Source: Rhizobium sp. RCAM05350 (GTDB lineage: Bacteria; Pseudomonadota; Alphaproteobacteria; Rhizobiales; Rhizobiaceae). Taken from it: a DNA stretch of 64,000 nucleotides. Each line of letters opens with the position of its first letter. Within the stretch, counting starts at the first letter, position 1. Shown here in pieces: positions 1-10,198 of this stretch. Made by a program: the position numbers and the translations under genes. The DNA is taken from contig CP087974.1 of the NCBI GenBank assembly GCA_024426085.1, positions 2,294,001 through 2,358,000 of the forward strand, written 5' to 3'. The notes under the pieces were generated by a model. It searched no databases. It was not told the DNA's origin and was given only the letters and a program-made list of their open reading frames with translations.

Positions 1-785
1 TTGCGATCGACGACAGCGAACCGGATATGCTGAACGCTGCGCGCGTTTCCATCGGCATGCTCGGCGTCATCTCCGAGATCACCCTGCAGGTGATGGACAG
101 CTACAATCTGCATGAGAAACTGTGGCGCTGCACCTTCGACGAATGCATGGAGCAACACGACGATCTCGCCGCCAACCACCGGCATTTCGGCTTCTTCTGG
201 TGCCCCGTGCCGGAAAGCCGCCACTGCTACTGCCTGCCGGACACATCGTCGGTCTCGACCACGACAGGCCTTTCCGATGTCTGCGAGATGAAGACGATCG
301 ACATCACCGATGCGCCGCCGATGGAGCGCGCCTTCGAGAAGATCGCCTACTCCTCGGAAATCTATCCGATCGAATATGTGCCCAACTTCCACGAACTGGA
401 ATATGCCGTGCCGGTCAGATATGGCAAGCAGGCCTGCACCGAGGTGCGCAAGCTGATGCTGGAAAAGCACCCGACCTGCATCTACCCGATCGAATACCGC
501 TTCACGGCCGGCGACGGCGGCTGGATCAGCCCGTTCTTCGAGCAGGATTCGATCACGCTTTCGGTCTCGGGCCAGCCGGGCACGGACTACTGGAACTACC
601 TGAAGGACGTCGACGATATCCTGCGCCAGTTCGGCTCACGCCCGCATTGGGGCAAGCTGCATTTCCTGGGCGCCGAGGATGTGACCGCGCTCTATCCACG
701 CGCCGGGGATTTCCGGGCACTGCGTAACAAGCTCGATCCGGAGGGGCGGTTCTTGAATGATCATCTGAAGCAGCTGTTTGGGTGA
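1..785 (+). CDS. FAD-linked oxidase, D-arabinono-1,4-lactone oxidase (ALO) family, C-terminal part
   Basis: This is the 3' part of a gene that begins upstream of the window; the frame is open from base 3. The visible 260 residues match the C-terminal ALO domain of sugar-1,4-lactone / L-gulonolactone-type oxidases, which oxidise aldonolactones with a flavin bound by an N-terminal domain not seen here. Supporting motifs are HWGKLHF near the end and the family-typical tail [12 protein letters not shown]. The exact substrate cannot be told from this part. The ThDP enzyme gene follows about 135 bp downstream on the same strand. Confidence 0.75.
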   Translation, partial: AIDDSEPDMLNAARVSIGMLGVISEITLQVMDSYNLHEKLWRCTFDECMEQHDDLAANHRHFGFFWCPVPESRHCYCLPDTSSVSTTTGLSDVCEMKTIDITDAPPMERAFEKIAYSSEIYPIEYVPNFHELEYAVPVRYGKQACTEVRKLMLEKHPTCIYPIEYRFTAGDGGWISPFFEQDSITLSVSGQPGTDYWNYLKDVDDILRQFGSRPHWGKLHFLGAEDVTALYPRAGDFRALRNKLDPEGRFLNDHLKQLFG

Positions 786-919
786 TATCGAACGGTCTGG
801 TCGTCGCGACAGATAATGCACTGCCACGCAAATTGTTGGGAGACGGTGTGCGTGGTAGAAACAGCAGGCGCTCATCGTTCTTGAGTGTTCACGCGGCAAT
901 GGGCGGATGGGGGCTGACC

Positions 920-2470
920 ATGAACGGTGCTGATATTCTTTGCGATGTGCTTTTGGCCAATGACGTCAACGTCTGCTTCGCCAACCCCGGCACGTCGGAG
1001 ATGCATTTTGTCGCGGCTCTCGATCGCCGGCCTGAAATGCGCTGCGTGCTCGGCCTGTTCGAAGGCGTGGTGACAGGCGCCGCCGACGGCTATGCGCGGA
1101 TGACAAACCGGCCTGCCGCAACGCTGCTTCACACCGGGCCGGGATTGGCAAACGGGCTCGCCAACCTGCACAACGCTCGGCGCGCGTTCCCATGATCAAC
1201 GTCGTCGGCGATCATGCCTCCTACCATCTTCCTCTCGACGCGCCTCTGACTGCGGACATAGAGAGCCTGGCCGCACCGATGTCCAACTGGGTGCGTCGGA
1301 TCGAAGGGCCAGACGACGTTGCCGCGGCCACGAAAGCCGCGATTCATGCCTCGCTGTCGCCTTCGGGCATCGCAACCCTGCTTCTGCCTGCCGATGCGGG
1401 ATGGGGCGAGGCAAGGCTGCCCGCGTCGGCGGTGATCGACCGCCCCCAACTTTCCGCCGCCAAGGGTGAGGCAATACGCGGCGCAGCGGGAAGCGATCCG
1501 CAGAGCCCGCGGCCGGAGTGCAATCCTTGTCAGGGGATCGGCAGCATACGCCGATTCCCTGGAGATCGCCGGGCAAATCTCGGCCGCGCTCAACGTACGC
1601 CTATTCAGCGAAGTGCAGGTGGCGCATATGCAGCGCGGTGCCGGTCGTGTGGCGCCAACCCGCATCCCTTATCCGATCGACGCGGCATTGGAGACGCTGG
1701 CCGATATCGATGTTCTCGTCCTCGTCGGCGCACCGGAGCCGGTTGCCTTCTTCGCATATCCGGGCAAGCCCGGGCGGCTTGTTCACAAAGGCTGCCAGGT
1801 TCTGACTTTGGCAGCCCATGGCGAGGACCTGAAATCGGCGCTGGAGGCGCTTCGGGATGAATTGGGGATCAAAAGCTCGCAGGCAGCGCCGCTAGCAAAG
1901 GCTGTCCCGGATGAAGGGCGACCCAGCGGAGCGCTCACGGAAGACGCAATCTCAGTGATCGTGGCGCAAAAACTTCCGGACAACGCCATCGTCTGCGATG
2001 AAGGCATTACCTCGGCGCGAAGGTTCTTTTCACTCTCCGAACAGTCGGCTCCACACGATTTCATGATGAACACCGGCGGCGCCATCGGCATCGGCATCCC
2101 CTTGTCCATCGGCGCTGCGATCGCCTGCCCCGACAGAAAGGTTTTGAACCTGCAAGCCGATGGAAGCGGGATGTATACCGTTCAGGGACTATGGACCCAG
2201 GCCCGGGAAAATCTCGATATCATCACGATCATCTTCGCCAACCGCACCTACGCGGTACTGCACGGAGAAATGCGCAACGTCGGCGTTCAGACGATCGGCG
2301 AAAACGCCCGGCGAATGCTGGATCTCGACAATCCGTCGCTGGACTGGGTGTCGATGGCAAAGGGAATGGGCGTCGAAGCGGCGCGTGCCCTGTACCTGCG
2401 AGGAGTTCACCGATCTCCTCAACCACGCCTTGTCGCGTCACGGCCCCTTTTGATAGAAGCCGTCATCTGA
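920..2470 (+). CDS. Acetolactate-synthase-like thiamine diphosphate enzyme (frameshifted)
   Basis: A ThDP-dependent enzyme of the acetolactate synthase large-subunit / benzoylformate decarboxylase superfamily, about 516 residues if read through. The N-terminal pyrimidine domain has the catalytic-Glu region [16 protein letters not shown]. The C-terminal domain has the cofactor motif QADGSGMYT followed by FANRTY, with Ala where the motif usually has its first Gly. The ATG at 920 follows a G-rich ribosome site. The frame breaks near 1185, 1490, 2390 and 2450; the last two are one-base changes in C and T runs, after which the tail reads [24 protein letters not shown] across the breaks. No regulatory subunit gene is adjacent, so a catabolic role is as likely as branched-chain synthesis. 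The substrate is unknown. Confidence 0.7.
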
Positions 2471-2560
2471 CGGCCAACTGCCCACCATTTGGGGGATTGG
2501 CGGTCAGGAAAATCAGTTCGGCAGTTGTCGCCCAATGCGCAGCATCGAGCGACCTCAGTC

Positions 2561-3175
2561 TCAAGCCGCCGGAGTTTCTTCCGTTGCAACGATCTTCGGG
2601 CCGCCCTTGGCAACGCCGACCATGGCGGGGCGCAGGACGCGTTCGCCGATGGTGTAGCCGGCCTGAACGACCTGGACGACGGTGTTGTTTGGAACTTCCG
2701 CATTGGGAACTTCAAACATCGCCTGATGGAAGTTCGGGTCGAACTTCTGGCCGACCGGTTCCAGCTTCTGAACGCCGTGACGCTCAAGCGCCGAGAGCAT
2801 GGCGCGCTCGGTCATTTCCACACCTTCGATCAGCGCGTTGAAGCCGGCATCGCCTGCTTCGTGGGCTTCTGCCGGAATGGCATCGAGCGCGCGGCGCAGG
2901 TTGTCGGACACGGCCAGCATGTCGCGGGCAAAGCCAGCGACGGAATAGGATTTTGCATCCTTGACGTCGCGCGCAGTGCGGCGGCGCAGGTTGTCCATCT
3001 CAGCGGCAAGGCGCAAATAACGGTCGCGCATGTCGGCGGCTTCGGCCTTGGCAAGCTCCAACGGATCCGGTTCGGAAACGGCTGCATCGACCTGCTCAGC
3101 GCCGGCTTCCGCATAGGCGGCAGCTGCTTCGTCCGCGTTCGCTTCAGCACCGTGTTTGTTCATATCGTCGGTCAT
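2561..3175 (-). CDS. grpE: GrpE nucleotide exchange factor
   Basis: GrpE releases ADP from DnaK in the cytoplasmic heat-shock chaperone cycle. The 204-residue protein has the usual plan: an acidic Ala/Glu-rich N-terminus, a long coiled coil (about residues 35-100, with the core motif [14 protein letters not shown]), then the beta domain with [12 protein letters not shown] and the end [15 protein letters not shown]. The start MTDDMNKHG at 3175 has GGAG about 7 bases upstream. The frame stays open upstream of that, but those residues do not resemble GrpE. It lies just downstream of hrcA, the usual order in rhizobia. The gene is intact. Confidence 0.95.
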   Translation of the reverse strand: MTDDMNKHGAEANADEAAAAYAEAGAEQVDAAVSEPDPLELAKAEAADMRDRYLRLAAEMDNLRRRTARDVKDAKSYSVAGFARDMLAVSDNLRRALDAIPAEAHEAGDAGFNALIEGVEMTERAMLSALERHGVQKLEPVGQKFDPNFHQAMFEVPNAEVPNNTVVQVVQAGYTIGERVLRPAMVGVAKGGPKIVATEETPAA

Positions 3176-3290
3176 GACGGTCTCCGGAATGTCAACATGT
3201 CTAGGATTTGGTGTCGATATCGAGCTTTGAAGCCGAAAAATCAAGGGTACAATCGAAAGCCGCCGGAAAAACCGGCCTCTTCCCGGGCGG

Positions 3291-4392
3291 TTATCGCGAC
3301 AGACGCGACATCAATTGCGCAGTATAGTCCACCATCGGCACGATGCGCGAGTAATTCAGCCGCGTCGGGCCGATGACCCCTGACGGCGCCGACGATCTTG
3401 TCGTCGCTATCCTTATAGGGTGCGACGATCAGCGACGAACCGGACAGCGAGAACAGCTTGTTTTCGGAACCGATGAAAATCCGCACCCCCGGCCCGCTTT
3501 CGGCCAAGTTGAGGATTTCGATCAGGCTGTCCTTCTTTTCCAGATCATCAAACAACATGCGTAGCCGGTCGATATCCTCGGCACCGGCCAATCCTTCCAG
3601 CAGATTGGCGCGGCCGCGCACGATCAGCTGCGTCGGCTTGTCGTCGGCCTCGCTGCCCGACCAGATGGCGAGGCCACGCTCGACGAGATCCTGGCTCAGC
3701 GTATCGAGTTCGCGCCGGACCGTTTCCTTGACCTTTTCAAGCTGGCTCGCGCACCTCGGGCAGCGTCTGCCCAGCGAGATGAGCGTTGAGAAAGTTGGCC
3801 GCTTCCGTCAGCTGCGAGCTGGTGACGCCGGCCGGCAGCTCGATGATGCGGTTTTCGACCTGGTCATGTTCGCCGACGAGCACTGCGAGCGCCTTGGTTG
3901 GCGCCAACCGGACGAACTCGACATGCCGGAGCACCGGATCGTTCTTGGTTGTGATCACCAGCCCTGCGCCGCGCGACATGCCCGACAGCATCTGGCTCGC
4001 CTCGGTTAGCAGCGTTTCAACAGGTTGATCGCGATCTGCGCGGCGCACATGCCGGTCGATCGAGGCGCGATCCTCGGGGTGACAAGTCCCCCACCTGCAT
4101 GAAAGCATCGACGAAGAAACGCAGGCCATTTTGCGTCGGCAGACGTCCGGCGCTGATATGCGGGGAATAAATGAGCCCAAGATCTTCGAGATCGCTCATG
4201 ACATTGCGCACGGAGGCCGGCGACAGCGACATCGGCAGGATACGCGACAAGCTGCGCGATCCGAGCGGCTCACCGCTCTCGAGATAGCTTTCCACGATGC
4301 GACGGAAAATTTCTGCCCGAACGCTCGTCAAGCGCCGAAAGCCTTTCCCGCATTGCAGATTTATCCAGCACCATTCGAACGCGAAAACCCAT
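3291..4392 (-). CDS. hrcA: Heat-inducible transcription repressor HrcA (frameshifted)
   Basis: HrcA represses chaperone genes by binding CIRCE operators. The N-terminal winged helix is clear ([19 protein letters not shown], then [19 protein letters not shown]), followed by [19 protein letters not shown]. The C-terminal region includes [20 protein letters not shown] and the end [14 protein letters not shown]. The gene is about 365 residues long but the frame breaks near 4320, 4080, 3755 and 3385, each by one or two bases. The last break is an extra base in AGGGGT. The start at 4392 gives [12 protein letters not shown] saw no CIRCE repeat upstream of hrcA itself. It is divergent from rph across a 168-bp gap. 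Confidence 0.88.
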
Positions 4393-4560
4393 GTTGTTGA
4401 AGTCTATTGAAATATAGTGATCCGCGCCGGGATAGCAAAAGGGAAATTGGCTGGAAAGCCCGCCGTACAGCGCCTTTTGGCCCTGCTCCACTCTTTTAGC
4501 GCAAATGATTTCCCTTCCAGCCAACATAGGCTAGAAGGCTGACAAACATCACAGGAGTTC

Positions 4561-5282
4561 ATGATGCGGCCTTCCGGCAGAAAAACCGACCAGATGCGCA
4601 AGGTTTCCTTCGAGCGCGGCGTTTCAAAACATGCAGAGGGATCCTGCCTGGTGAAGTTCGGCGACACACATGTGCTGGTCACGGCAAGCCTGGAAGAAAA
4701 GACGCCGCCATGGCTGCGCAACAGCGGCAAGGGCTGGGTCACCGCCGAGTACGGCATGCTGCCGCGCGCCACCGGCGAGCGCATGAAACGCGAAGCCGCG
4801 TCGGGCAAGCAGAGCGGCCGTACCCAGGAAATCCAGCGCCTCATCGGCCGTTCTCTCCGGGCTGTCGTCGACCTGCAGGCGCTGGGTGAGCGCCAGATCT
4901 CGATCGACTGCGACGTTATCCAGGCTGACGGCGGCACCCGCACGGCCTCCATCACCGGCGCCTGGATTGCCCTTCGCGATTGCCTCGCCTGGATGGAAGC
5001 CCGCAACATGATCAAGGTGGAAAAGGTCCTGAAGGATCATATCGCCGCGATCTCCTGCGGTATCTTCGCCAACCAGCCGGTGATCGACCTCGATTATCTG
5101 GAAGACTCCGCCGCTGAAACCGACGCCAATTTCGTCATCACCGGCTCGGGCGGCATCGTCGAGATCCAGGGAACGGCCGAAGGCAAGCCTTTTCCGAAGA
5201 GGAATTCGGCACGCTGCTCGGCCTCGCCAAGAACGGTATCGCCGAACTGGTCGGTATGCAGAAGCAGGCAATCGAGGGCTGA
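4561..5282 (+). CDS. rph: Ribonuclease PH (frameshifted near the end)
   Basis: RNase PH is a phosphorolytic 3'-5' exoribonuclease that trims tRNA 3' ends. It begins [15 protein letters not shown] after a CAGGAG ribosome site and contains family blocks [34 protein letters not shown] and [17 protein letters not shown]. At about 5192 one T is missing from a T run. After it the expected tail [20 protein letters not shown] continues in the next frame and ends at 5282, about 240 residues in total. The VOC gene starts 3 bp later and rdgB 461 bp later, so the three probably form one transcript. Confidence 0.93.
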
Positions 5283-5285
5283 GCC

Positions 5286-5702
5286 ATGGCCGCACCGTTC
5301 GAAGGCATTCTGGAGACGGCGCTCTATGTTGACAATCTCGACCGCGCGGAGGCGTTTTACGGCTCCGTTCTCGGCCTTGAGAAAATCAGCCGCGCGGGCA
5401 ACCGGCATATCTTCTTCCGTTGCGGTCCCGGCGTTCTGCTGATCTTCAATCCGGCGGAGACGATCAAGCCGCCGCCGGCAGACGGACTGCAGGTTCCGTC
5501 GCATGGCACGCACGGAAACGGGCATATGTGCTTCCGCGTGCCGAAAGGCCAGCTCGAGGCATGGGAAGACAAGCTGAAGGCCGCAGGGATTGCGATCGAA
5601 ACCAAGGTGCTTTGGCCATCGAGCGCACGGTCCTTCTATTTCCGCGATCCGGCCGGAAACAGCTTGGAATGCGCCGAAGCCAGCCTCTGGGCTATCGACT
5701 GA
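5286..5702 (+). CDS. Glyoxalase/bleomycin-resistance (VOC) family protein
   Basis: A 138-residue vicinal-oxygen-chelate fold protein. It starts [20 protein letters not shown], the typical first beta-alpha-beta unit, and ends with [15 protein letters not shown], where the final Glu is the usual metal-ligand position. A His in [11 protein letters not shown] is a second candidate ligand. VOC proteins include dioxygenases, lyases and resistance proteins; no substrate can be assigned. It sits between rph and rdgB, 3 bp after rph, probably in the same operon. Confidence 0.8.
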   Translation: MAAPFEGILETALYVDNLDRAEAFYGSVLGLEKISRAGNRHIFFRCGPGVLLIFNPAETIKPPPADGLQVPSHGTHGNGHMCFRVPKGQLEAWEDKLKAAGIAIETKVLWPSSARSFYFRDPAGNSLECAEASLWAID

Positions 5703-5743
5703 CACGAATGGGCGGCAGCTATCCGCCGGATGAGAAAGACGCC

Positions 5744-6379
5744 ATGCGCAAGCTTGAAGACAAGACCCTGATCGTTGCCAGCCACAATGCCGGCAAGATC
5801 CGCGAAATCCACGACCTGATCGGCCCGATGGGTTTTGAAGCCAAATCGGCTGCCGATCTCAATTTCATCGAACCGGACGAGACCGGCACCACATTCGAGG
5901 AAAACGCCACGATCAAGGCGCTGGCCTCGGCGAAAGCCTCCGGCCTGCCCGCCCTTTCCGACGATTCCGGCCTTGTGGTCGATGCGCTGAACGGCGATCC
6001 CGGCGTCTACACCGCCAATTGGGCAGAGACTGCCGACGGGACCCACGACTTCGCCATGGCGATGGAGAAAGTCGAGACCGCCATCCAGGAAGCCGGGGCC
6101 ACGGCCTTCGACCGGCGCACTGGCCGCTTCGTCTCGGTGCTTTGCCTTGCCTGGCCGGACGGCCATGTCGAGCTGTTCCGTGGCGAAGTGGACGGTCATA
6201 TCGTCTGGCCGCCGCGCGGAACACAGGGATTTGGTTACGACCCGGTCTTTCAACCACTCGGCTACGACACCACATTCGGCGAGATGAGTGCCGAGGAAAA
6301 GCATGGCTGGAAGCCGGGCGATGCCGAGGCGCTGTCGCATCGCGCCCGGGCGTTCAAGCTTTTGCCGAGACGTGCCTGA
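5744..6379 (+). CDS. rdgB: RdgB/HAM1 non-canonical purine NTP pyrophosphatase
   Basis: Hydrolyses ITP, dITP and XTP to monophosphates, keeping deaminated purines out of DNA and RNA. The 211-residue protein carries all family motifs: [12 protein letters not shown] near the N-terminus, [12 protein letters not shown] with the catalytic Asp, [11 protein letters not shown], and [10 protein letters not shown] at the end. The start [15 protein letters not shown] at 5744 fits the family; an in-frame ATG 36 bases upstream adds residues that do not look conserved. It is co-directional with rph and hemW. The gene is intact. Confidence 0.95.
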   Translation: MRKLEDKTLIVASHNAGKIREIHDLIGPMGFEAKSAADLNFIEPDETGTTFEENATIKALASAKASGLPALSDDSGLVVDALNGDPGVYTANWAETADGTHDFAMAMEKVETAIQEAGATAFDRRTGRFVSVLCLAWPDGHVELFRGEVDGHIVWPPRGTQGFGYDPVFQPLGYDTTFGEMSAEEKHGWKPGDAEALSHRARAFKLLPRRA

Positions 6380-6469
6380 GTGCTTAGAATAATGGCGAGG
6401 GAGATGTTTCCACGACCTTCTGCTGACTGCTGCAAGTGGTTATGTAGAAGTTGACCGACTATCTTTCCT

Positions 6470-6586
6470 CCGTCATCCCTGTGCTCGTCACAGGGATCCA
6501 GTGGCGTCGCGTCTGCGACGCTAGAGATTCTTTCACGCGATGGACATCGCGTGGCTGGATTCCTGTGACGAGCACAGGAATGACGG
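6470..6586. repeat. Palindromic intergenic repeat, copy 1
   Basis: Two 32-bp arms (6470-6501 and 6555-6586) are inverted copies with two mismatches; both contain CCTGTGCTCGTCACAGG. About 50 bp lie between them. A related copy is at 26578-26710. It resembles the dispersed palindromic elements of rhizobial intergenic regions. It lies between rdgB and hemW and could fold in RNA; no gene was found in the gap. Confidence 0.8.
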
Positions 6587-6669
6587 TGTGGTAAAGTTCC
6601 GCTCCAACCAGACCTATTAACTTCGACCTTAACGACGCCGCGCCTAGCGCCTGAAAGACCCAAAACAGA

Positions 6670-7846
6670 ATGGCCACTTTTTCTTCCATCGGCGACAGCA
6701 AGGAGCCCGGTTTCGGGGTCTATGTGCATTGGCCGTTCTGTGCCGCCAAATGTCCCTATTGCGACTTCAACAGCCATGTCCGGCATCAGCCGGTCGACCA
6801 ACCGCGTTTCGTCACGGCGTTTCTGACCGAAATGGCGGCTATGCGGCATATGTCGGGGGCCGCGCACGGTCACCAGCATCTTCATGGGCGGCGGTACGCC
6901 ATCGCTGATGAACCCGGCGACGGTCGAGGCCATTCTCGATGGCATCGCCAATCTCTGGCACGTGCCCGATGGCATCGAGATCACCATGGAGGCCAACCCG
7001 TCCAGCGTCGAGGCGACGCGTTTCCGCGGCTATCGTGCCGCCGGCGTCAACCGCGTGTCGCTTGGCGTGCAGGCGCTGAACGACCGGGACCTCAAGTTCC
7101 TCGGCCGGCTGCACAATGTCGAGGACGCGCTGAAGGCCATCGGCCTGGCGCGTGATATCTTTCCGCGCATGTCGTTCGACCTGATCTATGCCCGCCCGAA
7201 CCAGACCGTTGAGGCTTGGGAGCAGGAGCTGAAGCAGGCCGTCTCCTATGCCGTCGATCACCTGTCGCTCTACCAGCTGACGATCGAGGAGGGCACGCCC
7301 TTCTACGGCCTGCACAAGGCGGGCAAGCTGATCGTGCCTGATGGCGAGCATTCCGCCGTGCTGTACGAGGCGACGCAGGAGATTACCGAAGGTTTCGGCA
7401 TGCCGGCCTATGAGGTTTCCAACCATGCCGCCCCGGGCGCCGAGAGCCGCCACAACCTCACCTATTGGCGCTATGGCGACTATGCCGGTATCGGCCCAGG
7501 CGCCCATGGCCGGTTGACGCGCGGCCGCGACAAGATCGCCACCGCGACGGAGCGCAAGCCGGAGGACTGGCTGCAATTGGTCGAGGAACATGGCCACGGC
7601 ATGGTCGATCAGGAAGTGCTGGGCTATGGCGAACAGGCCGACGAGCTGTTGCTGATGGGCCTGCGGCTCAAGGAAGGCATCGACCTCGTGCGCTGGCAGG
7701 ACCTGTCGGGCCGCGAACCTGATCCGGACCGCGAACAGTTCCTGATCGAACACGGCTTCATCGAACGCTTAGGCAATTCCCGCCTGCGCTGCACGCCGGC
7801 CGGCATGCTGATCCTCGATGCGGTGGTTGCCGATCTCGCCTGCTAG
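6670..7846 (+). CDS. hemW: HemW-like radical SAM protein (frameshifted)
   Basis: Formerly called oxygen-independent coproporphyrinogen III oxidase; HemW-type proteins are radical SAM enzymes linked to haem delivery. The cluster motif FCAAKCPYCDF (CX3CX2C) is at about residue 28, after YVHWP. Then come IFMGGGTPSLM, the SAM-binding region IEITMEANPSS, and VNRVSLGVQALNDRDLKFL. The frame breaks at about 6852, where a five-G run has one G too many; the two halves join cleanly there to give about 391 residues. The CX3CX2C form and overall length favour HemW over HemN. Confidence 0.88.
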
Positions 7847-7952
7847 AGCAATTCCAGCAAAAGTGCGAAGCGGTTTTGCGTCCGGAATTGCGCAAAAACA
7901 AAAGGGATAGAGCGTTTTCATGATTCGGAGAAAAGCGGAAATGCTCTGAGCC
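7847..7952. repeat. Rhizobial-type dispersed repeat between hemW and marR
   Basis: The segment after hemW reads GAGCAATTCCAGCAAAAGTG, then GCGGTTTTGCGTCCGGAATT, and ends with an AGAGC...GCTCT inverted pair (about 7909-7950). These motifs recur in intergenic regions of many Rhizobiales genomes (from memory; not checked here). hemW and marR converge on it, so it may act as a shared transcription end. Confidence 0.5.
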
Positions 7953-8465
7953 CTATTCGAACGCAGCCAGATATTTTTTGGCGATCCTGTCCAGCACCGC
8001 CCGCTCGTCCGAATCGATCAGTGCCGTCAAACGGTGCTGATTGGCGACATGGGCGGTGACGGCGCGCTCGACCAAAGCGAGCCCCTCCGGCTTCAGCGCG
8101 ATCAGCACGCTGCGGCGATCGTCCGGGTTGGTCAGCCGCTCGACGAGACCAGCCTTTTCCAGTTGATCGATCCGGTTGGTCATCGTGCCCGACGTGATCA
8201 TCGTCGTGGCGAGAAGGTCGCCTGGTGAAAGCCGGTAAGGCTTGCCGGAGCGGCGTAGGGCCGCCAGCACGTCGAAGCTCGCCGACGACAGTCCAAATTC
8301 CGAAAACGTCCTGTCGACCTCGCGGCCGAGATAGGTTGAGAGCCGCGCCAGCCGGCCGAGCAGGCCCATCGGTTCGACATCGAGGTCCGGGCGCTCGCGG
8401 CGCCACTGCACCAGAATTCTATCGACGTGATCTTCATCCATGCATTTCTGGTACGCAGAATTCAT
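7953..8465 (-). CDS. MarR family transcriptional regulator
   Basis: A 170-residue winged-helix regulator. The DNA-binding core includes SSASFDVLAALRRSGKPYRL, then LLATTMITSGTMTNRIDQLE and the wing GLVERLTNPDDRRSVLIALK. The start may be MNSAYQKC (8465) or MDEDHVDRI (8438). It is divergent from a DMT-family exporter 58 bp away, with two matching inverted repeats between them. This is the usual layout for a MarR repressor controlling an adjacent efflux gene and itself. The ligand is unknown. The gene is intact. Confidence 0.88.
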   Translation of the reverse strand: MNSAYQKCMDEDHVDRILVQWRRERPDLDVEPMGLLGRLARLSTYLGREVDRTFSEFGLSSASFDVLAALRRSGKPYRLSPGDLLATTMITSGTMTNRIDQLEKAGLVERLTNPDDRRSVLIALKPEGLALVERAVTAHVANQHRLTALIDSDERAVLDRIAKKYLAAFE

Positions 8466-8516
8466 CTTGACGTCAAGATAATCGATGCTATCCTGATTTT
8501 ATCTTGAAATCGAGAT
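8464..8516. promoter_or_regulatory. Two MarR-type operator repeats
   Basis: Site 1 at 8464-8479 is a perfect 16-bp palindrome, ATCTTGACGTCAAGAT. Site 2 at 8501-8516, ATCTTGAAATCGAGAT, keeps the same half-site with one arm change. They lie 37 bp apart in the divergent gap between marR and the DMT exporter. Site 1 reaches the marR start codon and site 2 lies just upstream of the exporter start. Confidence 0.7.
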
Positions 8517-8523
8517 ACTTCAA

Positions 8524-9426
8524 ATGAAGATAAAATCCGCATCCCTCACCGACATCGGCCTGACCGCCATTGCGCCCGCCATTTGGGGCAGTACCTATGT
8601 GGTCACCACCGAATTCCTGCCGCATGGCTATCCCCTCACCGTCGCCATGCTACGCGCCTTGCCCGCGGGTCTCATCCTGCTCTTGATTGTCCGGCAATTG
8701 CCGCAGGGCATCTGGTGGGCGCGCAGCTTCATCCTCGGCGCGCTCAATTTCTCGTTCTTCTGGGCGATGCTGTTCGTCTCGGCCTACCGCCTGCCCGGCG
8801 GTGTCGCCGCGACCGTCGGCGCCATCCAGCCGTTGATCGTCGTCATGCTGGCGCGGATGCTGATCGGAACGCCGGTTAAGACGATGGCGATTGTTGCCGG
8901 TATTGTCGGCATGGCCGGTGTCGGCCTGCTGGTGCTGACACCCGGAGCAACGCTCGACCCGATCGGTATCATCGCCGGGCTGGCCGGCGCGGTCTCCATG
9001 GCGTTTGGAACAGTGCTCACCCGCCACTGGGCGCCGCCGGTATCGAGCCTGACCTTTACCGCGTGGCAACTGACCGCCGGTGGCCTGTTGCTGCTGCCGG
9101 TGGCCCTGCTGCTCGAACCGGCCTTGCCGGTGCCGACTATGGCCAACATGCTTGGCATGGCCTGGCTGGGGCTGATCGGCGCCGCCTTCACCTATCTCCT
9201 GTGGTTTCGTGGCCTGTCGAAGCTCGAACCGGCCGCCGTCGCCTCACTCGGCTTTCTCAGCCCACTGGTCGCAACCCTGCTCGGCTGGGGTGTTCTCGGC
9301 CAGAACCTGACGCCGCTGCAGATTGTCGGCATGGCCGCCGTGCTCGTCAGCGTACGGCTTGGACAAAGGGCGCAGATGGCGCCGCGCCCTGCAGCCCCGG
9401 TCTCGGCAAAAACTGTCAGCCCTTAG
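8524..9426 (+). CDS. EamA/DMT family transporter
   Basis: A 300-residue inner-membrane protein with about ten hydrophobic segments in two EamA repeats (roughly residues 12-135 and 150-285). It starts with TDIGLTAIAPAIWGSTYVVT, the family signature, and the second repeat contains WLGLIGAAFTYLLWFRGLS. Members export amino acids, metabolites or drugs. The divergent MarR gene suggests induction by the exported compound. Its last 11 bp overlap the convergent proC-like gene. The gene is intact. Confidence 0.88.
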   Translation: MKIKSASLTDIGLTAIAPAIWGSTYVVTTEFLPHGYPLTVAMLRALPAGLILLLIVRQLPQGIWWARSFILGALNFSFFWAMLFVSAYRLPGGVAATVGAIQPLIVVMLARMLIGTPVKTMAIVAGIVGMAGVGLLVLTPGATLDPIGIIAGLAGAVSMAFGTVLTRHWAPPVSSLTFTAWQLTAGGLLLLPVALLLEPALPVPTMANMLGMAWLGLIGAAFTYLLWFRGLSKLEPAAVASLGFLSPLVATLLGWGVLGQNLTPLQIVGMAAVLVSVRLGQRAQMAPRPAAPVSAKTVSP

Positions 9427-10198
9427 CAGCCTTCTCCTTCGCCGCAACCAGCCCTTTAGAGATTGGTCCGGCGATACCAGCGGACAACATCGCCGTCAGA
9501 CCGGCGGCGGTGGTTCCACCATACTCAGTGAAGATCCGAACCGCATCGGCCGGTGTTTCCGAAGCATCGGCCATCCATGCGCCTGAGCCGAGGAAGAGCT
9601 GGCGAACGGCGGTATCGGCAACATCCGGTGCAACGCCGTTTTCGATCGCATCGTGGATCATCACATCGGCAAAGGCGGCGATGAAGGCCGGGCCGGAGCC
9701 AGTCAGGGCGGTGAAATAATCCAGCTCGCTTTCGGTGGACAGTCTCGTCGTCCGGCCGGAACAGGCAAAGAAGCTGTCGGCAAACGCCGCGTCTGCTGCC
9801 GTTGTTTCCGGTGTCGACAGCCAGGGCGTGAACGACAGCCCCTGCTCGGCGCAGGCATTCGGCATGGCGCGGATGATGCGCTCGCTTTTGAAGCGCGTCA
9901 GCAGCGCCGCCGCAGGGACACGGGCCATGACCGAAATGACCAGCTTGCCGGACAGATCAAGGTCCAGCGCATCGATGTCCTCTGGCCGTACCGACAGAAT
10001 AACGATATCCGACTGCGCCACCAGCGACCCGTTATCGGTGACGAACCGGATATCCGGCCAAGCCTCGAACCCTGCCGTCTTGCCGCTGCGCGACGACAGG
10101 ATGAGATCGGCGGCAGCGACGAAACCCTTGGCAAGTGCCGGGCGAAGCAAAGCGCCGCCCAACCAGCCGGTTCCGCCGATAACGCCGAGCGTGGTCAA
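9416..10198 (-). CDS. proC: ProC-like pyrroline-5-carboxylate reductase family protein
   Basis: An NADP-dependent reductase of the ProC family (last step of proline synthesis), about 260 residues. The N-terminal Rossmann motif is GVIGGTGWLGGALL and the C-terminal dimer domain includes DYFTALTGSGPAFIAAFADV, the P5CR signature. I chose the TTG at 10198 (LTTLGVIGG), which overlaps the stop of the upstream aminopeptidase in TTGA; a GTG at 10204 is the alternative. The nucleotide motif is less canonical than housekeeping ProC, so it may be a paralogue on another imino acid. The two genes are probably co-translated. Confidence 0.8.
   Translation of the reverse strand: MTTLGVIGGTGWLGGALLRPALAKGFVAAADLILSSRSGKTAGFEAWPDIRFVTDNGSLVAQSDIVILSVRPEDIDALDLDLSGKLVISVMARVPAAALLTRFKSERIIRAMPNACAEQGLSFTPWLSTPETTAADAAFADSFFACSGRTTRLSTESELDYFTALTGSGPAFIAAFADVMIHDAIENGVAPDVADTAVRQLFLGSGAWMADASETPADAVRIFTEYGGTTAAGLTAMLSAGIAGPISKGLVAAKEKAAKG

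Noticed and set aside
4393..4560. A CIRCE operator for hrcA
   Set aside because: No TTAGCACTC-type inverted repeat was found in the gap.
6470..6586. A CRISPR array
   Set aside because: There are only two inverted arms and no regular direct repeats with spacers.
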